From positions 1 to 47,912 of the forward strand of contig JAGWYB010000007.1 of assembly GCA_018969585.1 (NCBI GenBank): a stretch of DNA of 47,912 bases, read 5' to 3'. This document shows, in pieces, positions 34,348 to 41,276 of the stretch (its first letter is position 1; every line of letters begins with the position of its first letter). Source of the stretch: Actinomycetales bacterium. GTDB lineage: Bacteria; Actinomycetota; Actinomycetes; Nanopelagicales; Nanopelagicaceae. Both the position numbers and the translations under genes were made by a program. The notes beneath the pieces are model-generated. The model ran no database searches. It was not told the origin of the DNA and worked only from the letters and a program-made list of their open reading frames with translations.

Positions 34348-35166
34348 TCAATTTCCGTGTTTTTCAGTATTGATAGCGGCTAAGAATTTGGGATGAAGTG
34401 TGCGATTAGAAGATATGCCGCCGGCTCCAAATGGTCCGGAAACGCCTTGGAAGTCCGAGAAGATTCCTCCCGCTTCTTCAACAATGACTGCGAGCGCTGC
34501 CATATCCCAGAGCGCTAATTTAGGTTCAGCAGCGATATCAACTGCACCTTCTGCTACCAACATATGTGACCAGAAATCTCCGATGCCACGAACTCGCCAA
34601 ACCTGATCGAGTATCGCCAAGTAACTTTCCTTGCGATCTCCCCAATCTGCTAAATCAGAGAAGGAGATAGAAGCATCGCTTAACGCCGCAACTTTAGAAA
34701 CGCTAATTTGGGTAGCAGGTCCACCATTTACCTCCGTAAATGCGCCAAATCCGGTCGCTGCGTACCAACGCCTGAATAAGGCAGGTGCGCTAACCATGCC
34801 AGCGATTACGCGATCTACACCTGATTCATCTCGTTCAACTAAACCAATTAGCGTTGCCCAAATTGGAACGCCACGCAAGAAATTCTTAGTGCCATCTATT
34901 GGATCAATAACAAAATATCGACTGCCCTTTGAAATCTTTTCTGGAGAGCCAAACTCTTCACCGACAATCAAATAGTCAGGGCGTTCATTTGAAAGGATTT
35001 TGCGAAGCGCTTCTTCAACAGAACGATCCGCGTCGGTGACTGGCGTCATGTCTGGCTTTGTCTCAATCTTCAAATCCAGCGCGTGATAGCGCGCCATCGA
35101 AATCTCATCTGCAGTATTCGCAAGAGATTTGAGGAGCTCGATCTCACCAGCACCGGAAGATTTCAT
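34348..35166 (-). CDS. hisN: Inositol monophosphatase family, probable histidinol-phosphatase HisN
   Basis: 272 residues. Metal and substrate motifs: VGEEFGSPE (Glu), VIDPIDGTKNFLRGVP and LALWDMAALAVIVEEAGG. The IMP fold includes HisN (histidinol-phosphate to histidinol, last-but-one steps of His synthesis) and SuhB. The assignment to HisN rests on the aroA-rsgA-hisN-like context known in actinobacteria and the LxLWDMAA segment, so the substrate is less sure than the fold. The gaps are 9 bp from rsgA and 1 bp to copA. Confidence 0.85.
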   Translation of the reverse strand: MKSSGAGEIELLKSLANTADEISMARYHALDLKIETKPDMTPVTDADRSVEEALRKILSNERPDYLIVGEEFGSPEKISKGSRYFVIDPIDGTKNFLRGVPIWATLIGLVERDESGVDRVIAGMVSAPALFRRWYAATGFGAFTEVNGGPATQISVSKVAALSDASISFSDLADWGDRKESYLAILDQVWRVRGIGDFWSHMLVAEGAVDIAAEPKLALWDMAALAVIVEEAGGIFSDFQGVSGPFGAGGISSNRTLHPKFLAAINTEKHGN

Positions 35167-35175
35167 AGAACTAGA

Positions 35176-36168
35176 TTAGCGTTCGCTGGCAGCCAGTATT
35201 CGGCGCAAACCTGCGATCCGCCGCTTTGTTCCGCTTTCACTCGCTTCATTTAGGGCGCAGCCGGCTTCATCATGAGAGCAGTTTTTCGGACACTTAACAA
35301 TTAAGCGCGCTAACTCTTCAAAGGAACCGATGATGCGATTTCGATCTATATGTTCTAGCCCAAAAGATCGCACACCTGGGGTGTCGATAACCCAGCCAGA
35401 GCCCGGAAGTTCGAAAGCAAAAGCGCTTGAAGAGGTATGACGGCCTCGACCAGTTGCTTGGTTTACATCTCCAGTTGAGCGAAGTGAGTTCTCAATGATT
35501 GCATTTACTAAAGTTGATTTTCCGACTCCGCTATGGCCGATTAGAACTGAGCGCTTACCATTTAATGCGCTTCGTAACTTAGTCAAAACCTCTGATTTAG
35601 CAAGATTACTGCGATCATCTTTAGGAAGTGCGCTTCTATAAATTTCAATATCTAGAGGTTCGTAATCCGATGTGAATTCAATTGGATCGGCAAGATCAGA
35701 TTTTGTTATTACTAGTATCGGTTTAATTCCTTGATCGAAAGCTACGGCCAGACAGCGATCTACGAAACCGTGGCGCGGCTCTGGATTTGCGGCGGCTACG
35801 ACAATTAGGAGTTGGTCTACATTTGCGGCGACTACTTTCTCTTGCGCGCCCGCATCATCAATCGTGCGCGACAATGCATTTCGTCTCGGCTCTACTTCGA
35901 CTGCTCTAGCTAATGTTCCGGGTACGCCGGAAAGATCGCCATCAAGTTTTATTGAATCGCCCACAACAACCGAGTTCTTACCTAATTCTCTTGCTTTCAT
36001 GGCGGTAATGACTAAGCCGCTATCCATAACTGCCGTAATTCGTCCACGATCAACTGTGATCACTGTAGCTGTAGCACGTGACGAATAATCGGGTCGATCC
36101 TTACTTCTTCTCGGCTTCGAACGGGGAGCGCGAATTCGCGCATCTGCCTCGTCATAGCGTTTTCTCAT
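35176..36168 (-). CDS. rsgA: Ribosome small subunit-dependent GTPase RsgA
   Basis: 330 residues. An N-terminal OB fold precedes a circularly permuted GTPase domain: G4 VITKSDLAD comes before the P-loop LIGHSGVGKSTLVN and G3 DTPGVRSFGLEH. A C-terminal zinc site is CPKNCSHDEAGC. RsgA acts in late 30S maturation. The start at ATG 36168 overlaps the aroA stop (ATGA); the frame extends further to 36186. A basic N-terminal leader (APRSKPRRSKDRPDY) is typical of the family. Confidence 0.95.
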   Translation of the reverse strand: MRKRYDEADARIRAPRSKPRRSKDRPDYSSRATATVITVDRGRITAVMDSGLVITAMKARELGKNSVVVGDSIKLDGDLSGVPGTLARAVEVEPRRNALSRTIDDAGAQEKVVAANVDQLLIVVAAANPEPRHGFVDRCLAVAFDQGIKPILVITKSDLADPIEFTSDYEPLDIEIYRSALPKDDRSNLAKSEVLTKLRSALNGKRSVLIGHSGVGKSTLVNAIIENSLRSTGDVNQATGRGRHTSSSAFAFELPGSGWVIDTPGVRSFGLEHIDRNRIIGSFEELARLIVKCPKNCSHDEAGCALNEASESGTKRRIAGLRRILAASER

Positions 36169-37436
36169 CTGAGAAGAGTGCTCCAAAGTTCTACAAAATT
36201 GGGGAGGGTCTTGCGAGTGGTTTCAATATTTTCAACTTCTATTCCGGGAACTTTCAATCCCAAAAGAGCTCCTGCCGTTGCCAATCTGTGATCTTCATAA
36301 GTATGAAATATTCCTGAGTGAAGTGGTCTAGGTTCAATCAATAGCGAATCTGGACTTTCGGTTACTTTCCCGCCGAGTAATTCCAATTCAGTTTTAAGAG
36401 CCGTCAAGCGATCAGTTTCGTGTAAACGAAGATGTCCAATCCCAGTTAAATTTGATGGTGAGTCTGCCAGCGCAGCTAGTGCGGCAATTACCGGAGTTAA
36501 TTCACCTTCATCATGAAGATCAATATCTACTCCGTGAACTACGCCATTTCCTTTTATTCTTAAACCGGATTCGACGAAATCTATGGTTGCGCCCATTTTG
36601 GTAAAGATTTCTCGGAGACGATCTCCTGGCTGGTTTGTCTTAAGAGGCCAATCGCGAATAATTAATTCACCACCGCAAACCATTACCGCGGCCATAAAGG
36701 GAGCAGCATTAGATAGATCTGGCTCAATAATCATGGTTTTTCCAGTGAGCGATCCTGTCACTTTCCAAAGATTTTCTTTATAGCTAACTTCTGCGCCAAA
36801 GGCTTCCAATAAGTTAATGGTCATCTCGATATGCGGAAGAGACGGTAATCGTTCGCCTACATGACGTACCTCAAGGCCATTGCTCATTGCGGGTGCGGAA
36901 AGTAAGAGCGCTGATAGAAATTGACTCGAGTTACTTGCATCTACTTCGACAGCGCCACCAGTTATCTCTCCGGAACCATTAATTGTTAGCGGGAGTGCGA
37001 ATCTTCCTCCGTGTTCTATGGAAACCCCAAGATCTATTAACGCTTTGATCAGTGGTCCTACAGGTCTTTCATGAGATCTCGGGTCGCCATCAAAATGAAT
37101 TAAGCCCTGCGCAAGTGCGGCAACGGGAAGTAGAAATCGCATTACCGTCCCAGCATTTCCAACATCTATTGCAGCTGGGCCAATAAGTTTTTTTGGGTTA
37201 ACTTGAATGGTCGCATCGCTTTCCGAAGATGCAACTGAAATTTCAACTCCGAGCGCTTTGAGAGCTTTAATCATTAACTCGGTATCGCGAGAATGAAGCG
37301 GCCGGATCAAAGTAGAGGGGGTTTTTGCCAAAGCGGCGAGCACCAAAGCTCGATTAGTTACGGACTTAGATCCTGGGATTGTTAAAGTGGCAGAAATTGG
37401 CTTGTCACCTCTAAATGGTGCCTGCCATTGGCTCAT
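36165..37436 (-). CDS. aroA: 3-phosphoshikimate 1-carboxyvinyltransferase (EPSP synthase)
   Basis: 423 residues of a two-domain enzyme of chorismate synthesis. Motifs: LTIPGSKSVTNRALVLAALA, GNAGTVMRFLLPVAAL (PEP site), SQFLSALLLSAP, RLHETDRLTALKTEL and EDHRLATAGALLG. GNAGT has Gly-Asn-Ala-Gly as in typical class I enzymes. ATG 37436 is preferred over 37439 because TAGAAT ends 6 nt upstream. It heads the five-gene minus operon. Confidence 0.95.
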   Translation of the reverse strand: MSQWQAPFRGDKPISATLTIPGSKSVTNRALVLAALAKTPSTLIRPLHSRDTELMIKALKALGVEISVASSESDATIQVNPKKLIGPAAIDVGNAGTVMRFLLPVAALAQGLIHFDGDPRSHERPVGPLIKALIDLGVSIEHGGRFALPLTINGSGEITGGAVEVDASNSSQFLSALLLSAPAMSNGLEVRHVGERLPSLPHIEMTINLLEAFGAEVSYKENLWKVTGSLTGKTMIIEPDLSNAAPFMAAVMVCGGELIIRDWPLKTNQPGDRLREIFTKMGATIDFVESGLRIKGNGVVHGVDIDLHDEGELTPVIAALAALADSPSNLTGIGHLRLHETDRLTALKTELELLGGKVTESPDSLLIEPRPLHSGIFHTYEDHRLATAGALLGLKVPGIEVENIETTRKTLPNFVELWSTLLR

Positions 37437-37442
37437 CATGGA

Positions 37443-37482
37443 ATTCTACCTGTTGGATTAAATTGAAGAAGTCGACTTAAAT
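37443..37482. promoter_or_regulatory. Divergent aroA/SRAP promoters
   Basis: Minus: TAGAAT (37448-37443), 6 nt, ATG 37436 of aroA. Plus: TTGGAT (37453-37458), 18-bp spacer, TTAAAT (37477-37482), 6 nt, ATG 37489 of the SRAP gene. Both are predicted leaderless. Confidence 0.5.
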
Positions 37483-37488
37483 GTCAGC

Positions 37489-38202
37489 ATGTGCGGAAGA
37501 TTTGCGCTCTCAGCGATGGCGTCAGAAATTGCCGAGGAGTTCAATATAAATGGTGAACCGAATCGCACATTACCTGTGGATTGGAACATTAAGCCAACTC
37601 AAGATATCTACATAATCAAGACGCAAGAGAGAAATCTTGATGTGGTTAGTTGGGGATTGATTGCGCCGTGGAGTAAAGATGGTGAGGCGGCGTTACGCTC
37701 GCAATCGCAGGCTATTAATGCAAGATCGGAAACGGTCTTTGAAAAACCGACTTTTCGAAACGCGTTTCATCATAAGCGATGCTTAATTCCAGCAAGTGGA
37801 TATTACGAATGGGCTACTGAATTAGGAGCTCTTAAATCAAAACAGCCGGTCTATATTTCGCGGAAAGATTCTCACTTACTTGCTTTCGCTGGAATCTTTG
37901 ATACTTGGCGATCGCCAGAAGGTGTCGAACGAAAAAGTGCGGCAATTATGACCTGCGATGCGGTTGGGAAACTCGCGAAAGTCCATAATCGAATGCCAGT
38001 TTTTCTACCAAAAGAATTATGGGATAGCTGGCTGAATTCAGATTTATCTGAAACTAAAGCTCTTATGGAGATTGTAAATTCGAGAGAGGATGACAGCGCG
38101 CTGCAGTTCTGGCCGGTTCGCCCATTAGTAAATTCCATTAAAAACAATGGGGCAGAATTAATCGAGCCTCTTGAAGTTGGAGATCCCGAGACGCTCTTTT
38201 AG
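37489..38202 (+). CDS. SOS response-associated peptidase (SRAP/YedK-HMCES family)
   Basis: 237 residues. The invariant Cys2 follows the initiator Met (MCGRF). NARSETVFEKPTF, RCLIPASGYYEWA and KVHNRMPVFL are the other conserved blocks. SRAP proteins form a thiazolidine crosslink through Cys2 with abasic sites in single-stranded DNA, shielding them at the replication fork. It precedes sigR by 54 bp; SRAP beside a SigH-type sigma is also seen in mycobacteria (Rv3226c, from memory). Confidence 0.93.
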   Translation: MCGRFALSAMASEIAEEFNINGEPNRTLPVDWNIKPTQDIYIIKTQERNLDVVSWGLIAPWSKDGEAALRSQSQAINARSETVFEKPTFRNAFHHKRCLIPASGYYEWATELGALKSKQPVYISRKDSHLLAFAGIFDTWRSPEGVERKSAAIMTCDAVGKLAKVHNRMPVFLPKELWDSWLNSDLSETKALMEIVNSREDDSALQFWPVRPLVNSIKNNGAELIEPLEVGDPETLF

Positions 38203-38256
38203 CAATCCGGTCATAAAATTATCCAACTCGGTTATGAGACGATACCCTTAGCAGTG

Positions 38257-38928
38257 ATGGCGAAGAAAGAGTCAGAGCGGAAAGAATCAGAGCGAAAAGA
38301 GTTGAGCAAGGTCTCAAACTCTGGTGCTGGTGAATTGGTTCGCGTTGATCGCGAAAAGGAATCTGCCGCCGAACGAGCGAAGCGTTTTGAGAAAGATGCT
38401 TTGCAATATATGAATCAGCTTTATGCCGCTGCGCTCCGGTATACGAGAGATCCGGACGATGCACAGGATTTAGTTCAAGATACTTATGCAAAGGCTTACA
38501 CCTCATTTCATCAATTTGAGCCTGGAACTAATTTGAAAGCTTGGCTCTATCGAGTTCTAACAACAACTTTTATCAATACTTATCGAAAAGACCAACGAAG
38601 GCCACAAACCTCAGATAACGAGGTTGAGGATTGGCAATTAGCCGAGGCCGCATCTCACACAAGTGATCAAGGTAAATCTGCCGAAGATGTGGCTTTAGAG
38701 AATCTTCCAGATAGCGACATCAAACGGGCCTTACTCGAAATTCCCGAAGAATTTCGAATCGCGGTCTATCTAGCCGATGTCGAAGGTTTCTCGTACAAGG
38801 AAGTAGCAGAAATAGTTGGAGTTCCAACGGGAACTGTAATGTCCCGACTTCATCGGGGAAGAAAACAGCTCCGCGAGAAGTTGACTGAGTATGCCCGCGA
38901 TTTGGGATATGTAAAGGGAGGGTCATGA
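38257..38928 (+). CDS. sigR: ECF sigma factor SigR/SigH type
   Basis: 223 residues. Region 2: [27 protein letters not shown]...[19 protein letters not shown]; region 4: [48 protein letters not shown]. With the zinc anti-sigma gene that overlaps it, the pair is the oxidative/thiol-stress switch of the SigR family. A charged N-terminus of about 40 residues includes a 15-bp DNA tandem repeat (38266-38295) giving [17 protein letters not shown] (38243-38248) is a likely -10, 8 nt before the ATG. A classic GGAAY-N18-GTT autoregulated promoter is not visible. Confidence 0.93.
   Translation: MAKKESERKESERKELSKVSNSGAGELVRVDREKESAAERAKRFEKDALQYMNQLYAAALRYTRDPDDAQDLVQDTYAKAYTSFHQFEPGTNLKAWLYRVLTTTFINTYRKDQRRPQTSDNEVEDWQLAEAASHTSDQGKSAEDVALENLPDSDIKRALLEIPEEFRIAVYLADVEGFSYKEVAEIVGVPTGTVMSRLHRGRKQLREKLTEYARDLGYVKGGS
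38266..38295 (+). repeat. 15-bp in-frame tandem repeat in sigR
   Basis: AAAGAGTCAGAGCGG and AAAGAATCAGAGCGA, two mismatches. Lies in the disordered N-terminus, so its length could change without a frame loss. Confidence 0.85.
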
Positions 38929-39308
38929 TGGAGTCGATGAACTGTCTCCAATGCCAAGAGTGGCTGGTCCCATTTATAGATAACCAGATTGAGGACTCAG
39001 CGATTTTCAACGAAATTGCTTTCCATCTTCAAGATTGTGCTGATTGCAGAAATCAATTAGAAATTGAACGGCGCACAATTGATGTTGTAAGAGCGCTATT
39101 GGTAAGAACCTGTTGCGAAAAAGCGCCCACAACTTTGCAAGAGAGAATTGCGCACCAACTTCATCTTATTCAACTACAGCAAATGGCGGGTTACGCACAG
39201 ACTGAAATAATTACTCAGTACCGTAGAACTGAAATAACCATAGATGGCCAGACTCAGATTGAGATTGAGACCTCTCACGAAATCCGTAGAGATTTCCCAC
39301 TCGAGTAA
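38925..39308 (+). CDS. Zinc-containing anti-sigma factor, RsrA family
   Basis: 127 residues. The ZAS motif is [14 protein letters not shown] (H-x3-C-x2-C), with an N-terminal pair CLQC a little after the start. Oxidation of such cysteines releases the sigma factor. The gene overlaps sigR by 4 bp (ATGA), with a GGGAGGG SD. A long C-terminal half, [35 protein letters not shown], is unlike the short RsrA tail and has no recognised domain. No membrane helix, so soluble. Confidence 0.85.
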   Translation: MMESMNCLQCQEWLVPFIDNQIEDSAIFNEIAFHLQDCADCRNQLEIERRTIDVVRALLVRTCCEKAPTTLQERIAHQLHLIQLQQMAGYAQTEIITQYRRTEITIDGQTQIEIETSHEIRRDFPLE

Positions 39309-39318
39309 GGTTTTGGAA

Positions 39319-39981
39319 TTATGAGGATATACCCTCATGTTTCTTTACTTTTGCAATCACTCGATAAGTAATCGGCAAGAGAATTACCTCAAATAAGGTT
39401 TTGTAGACGTACCCAGTTGCCAGGTAATTCAAAAACTCATCAAAATTTAATCTTCCTAGCGATGCAATCAAGGTAAAAACAAAAGTATCTACAAACTCAC
39501 CGACCACGGTAGAGCCGATAAGTCTGGCCCAGAGTTTTTTGCCATGGGTTCTTCCTTTTAGCCATACCAAGGTCCACGAATTTGAGAGTTGTCCCAATAA
39601 AAATGCGATAACGCTAGCTGCGACAATTTGAGGAACAAATCCGAGAATTGATTCAAAGGCAGCTTGATTTTCCCAACTAGAGGCTGCGGGAGAAATCTGG
39701 ATCAACCAGAAAGTAAGCCCAGCTAGGATTCCAATTCCGAATCCGGTGAAAATTACTCGGCGAGCTGCCTTAAATCCGTACACCTCGGTAAGGACGTCGC
39801 CCAGAATGTATGTGAGTGGGAAGAGAAATGCCCCTCCATCAGTCTTAATCGGACCGAAATCGATGAATTTAACTGCTCCGATATTTGAGATTAAGAGAAG
39901 CGAGCAGAATATTGCGGCGAGTATGGGGTAGTAACTTCTCAAGTAGCCGGCATCGCTCAGCGGTATTTGTTGCGAATTCAT
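39319..39981 (-). CDS. Queuosine precursor transporter, YhhQ/VUT family
   Basis: 220 residues with six predicted helices. KTDGGAFLFPLTYILGDVLTEVYGFKAARRVIFTGFG is the family signature, followed by GSTVVGEFVDTFVFTLIA. YhhQ proteins take up preQ0/preQ1 or related vitamins. It has a leaderless-type start (TATCTT, 7 nt, ATG 39981) and converges with the anti-sigma gene. Confidence 0.9.
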   Translation of the reverse strand: MNSQQIPLSDAGYLRSYYPILAAIFCSLLLISNIGAVKFIDFGPIKTDGGAFLFPLTYILGDVLTEVYGFKAARRVIFTGFGIGILAGLTFWLIQISPAASSWENQAAFESILGFVPQIVAASVIAFLLGQLSNSWTLVWLKGRTHGKKLWARLIGSTVVGEFVDTFVFTLIASLGRLNFDEFLNYLATGYVYKTLFEVILLPITYRVIAKVKKHEGISS

Positions 39982-39982
39982 T

Positions 39983-39998
39983 CCGGTAAAGATACCGG
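39983..39998. promoter_or_regulatory. Perfect dyad over the -10 of the YhhQ gene
   Basis: CCGGTA-AAGA-TACCGG, covering the predicted -10 (TATCTT, minus, 39994-39989). A repressor bound here would block transcription. No regulator is identified. Confidence 0.45.
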
Positions 39999-40018
39999 AG
40001 ATTTACCCACTTACCCGT

Positions 40019-40024
40019 TAGATT
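40019..40024 (+). promoter_or_regulatory. -10 box of the thioesterase gene
   Basis: TAGATT, then 7 nt, then ATG 40032. No SD is visible. Confidence 0.5.
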
Positions 40025-40031
40025 AAACCTG

Positions 40032-40451
40032 ATGCTAAACGAATCAGTTATCGGTGCGGTCGGAATCTCGCAAATGGTGGTGCGACCTGGCGATACCTCA
40101 TTGGCTCATGGCAGTGGCGACATGGCGATTTTATCTGCCAGTTTTTTCGTGACTTTAATGGAGAGCGCCTGCAACTCGTCACTTGCTGACCTGATTGAAA
40201 ATGGCGACACCACTGTGCTTACTGATCTTCAATTTGAAGTTCTACACCCCGTCGGTATTGGTACTGAACTGCAGGGCGCTGCGACTTGTACTTCGTTTAG
40301 CGATGGAAATCTAATATTTATCTGTGAAATTCACGACGGCCAGAGAATGGTCGCAACGGGAACGATGAATCGAAAACTTGTAGATCGGGTGACATTTCTC
40401 GCAAAAAGCGCGGCGCTTGCTGTGATGTCACAACAAGCGCCGCGCGATTAA
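40032..40451 (+). CDS. FlK-like hotdog thioesterase
   Basis: 139 residues. VTLMESACNSSLADLIENGDTTVLTDLQFEVLHPVGIGTELQGAATC and HDGQRMVATGTMNRKLVDRVTFL match the hotdog-fold 4HBT/fluoroacetyl-CoA thioesterase-like family. The ESA-containing helix and TTV motif hold the likely catalytic residues. The natural acyl-CoA substrate is unknown. The gene converges with sodN, with stops about 9 bp apart. Confidence 0.8.
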   Translation: MLNESVIGAVGISQMVVRPGDTSLAHGSGDMAILSASFFVTLMESACNSSLADLIENGDTTVLTDLQFEVLHPVGIGTELQGAATCTSFSDGNLIFICEIHDGQRMVATGTMNRKLVDRVTFLAKSAALAVMSQQAPRD

Positions 40452-40459
40452 AAAACTAA

Positions 40460-40834
40460 TTATTTCTTAGTAGCCCAGAATATTTCTGCAATCTCATCAA
40501 TCTTTGAGATCAACTTCTCTGCTACGGCTACATCGGTAGTTCCTTTAGTGCCAGCAGCACCAGCCAATTTTGTCGCTTCATTGAAGAGACCATGAAGTTG
40601 TGGATAAGCCTCAAAATGATTTGGTTTGAAATAGTCAGTCCAGAGCACCCAGAGATGCTCTTTAACAAGATTTGAGCGAGCTTCTTTAATTGAGACAGCG
40701 CGAGATTTGAAATCTGAATCATTGGAAGCTGCGTACTTTTCCATGCAGGCTTTTACGGAGAGCGCTTCGATCTTGGCTTGCGCTGGATCGTAAACTCCAC
40801 AAGGAAGATCACAATGTGCATAAACGTTTAGCAT
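40460..40834 (-). CDS. sodN: Nickel-containing superoxide dismutase
   Basis: 124 residues. The nickel hook HCDLPCGVYDP begins at residue 7 (His7, Cys8, Cys12), followed by the four-helix bundle with LWTDYFKPNHFE. Mature enzyme must be cut before His7 by the adjacent SodX peptidase. The leader MLNVYA is only six residues, shorter than the 14-residue Streptomyces leader (from memory). An AGGA SD 5 nt before the ATG fixes the start. Acts in the cytoplasm against superoxide. Confidence 0.96.
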   Translation of the reverse strand: MLNVYAHCDLPCGVYDPAQAKIEALSVKACMEKYAASNDSDFKSRAVSIKEARSNLVKEHLWVLWTDYFKPNHFEAYPQLHGLFNEATKLAGAAGTKGTTDVAVAEKLISKIDEIAEIFWATKK

Positions 40835-40915
40835 CGTTTCCTCACTTCTAGAAGGGCTTTTGAGTGGCTTCTAATATGTTGGAGCCAGCGTACCTGTCAT
40901 GGGAAACTCTCGCCA

Positions 40916-41245
40916 ATGAAAAATTGGCCGATTCGCAGGGCGCGTATAACCGGAGATTCAATGGCGCCTACTTATCGTGATGGCGAAGTGATCTGGGTTA
41001 GGTTATTTGATTCGATTCCAGATGAGATTCGGCTGGGAACTGTGGTCTTAGTTGAGCGTGACGGACAGCCCGGGGTCCTATTTATCAAGAGGGTGCAAAA
41101 ATCGCATGGTGGTAGCTATTGGGTTGAGGGCGATAATCAAGATTTATCGGATCGAATGCATGATTCAAGAACTTGGGGTTATATCCAAGCGCACGAGATA
41201 AAGGGCCGTGCCATTAGATCAAAGAAGATCGCCTTTAGCGATTAA
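40916..41245 (+). CDS. sodX: S26 family signal peptidase-like, nickel SOD maturation protease
   Basis: 109 residues. The catalytic Ser is in GDSMAPTYRDGE (about residue 15) and the Lys in GVLFIKRVQ (about residue 56), with GDNQDLSDRMHDSR further on. There is no membrane anchor, unlike leader peptidases, matching SodX proteins that process SodN. It diverges from sodN across 81 bp. Confidence 0.92.
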   Translation: MKNWPIRRARITGDSMAPTYRDGEVIWVRLFDSIPDEIRLGTVVLVERDGQPGVLFIKRVQKSHGGSYWVEGDNQDLSDRMHDSRTWGYIQAHEIKGRAIRSKKIAFSD

Positions 41246-41250
41246 ACCAA

Positions 41251-41276
41251 TTACTTAATTTCCTTACTTAATTTCC
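41251..41276. repeat. 13-bp perfect tandem repeat over the kgd stop
   Basis: TTACTTAATTTCC twice (41251-41263, 41264-41276). On the minus strand the second copy contains the TAA stop of kgd. Confidence 0.9.

Noticed and set aside
38203-38256. SigR-type autoregulated promoter (GGAAY-N18-GTT)
   Set aside because: No GGAAT/GGAAC with a GTT at the right spacing was found; a TACCCT box fits the housekeeping pattern better.
39305-39345. Terminator between the anti-sigma and YhhQ genes
   Set aside because: ATGAGG/CCTCAT is a short stem inside the coding end of the YhhQ gene with no T-tract in either direction.
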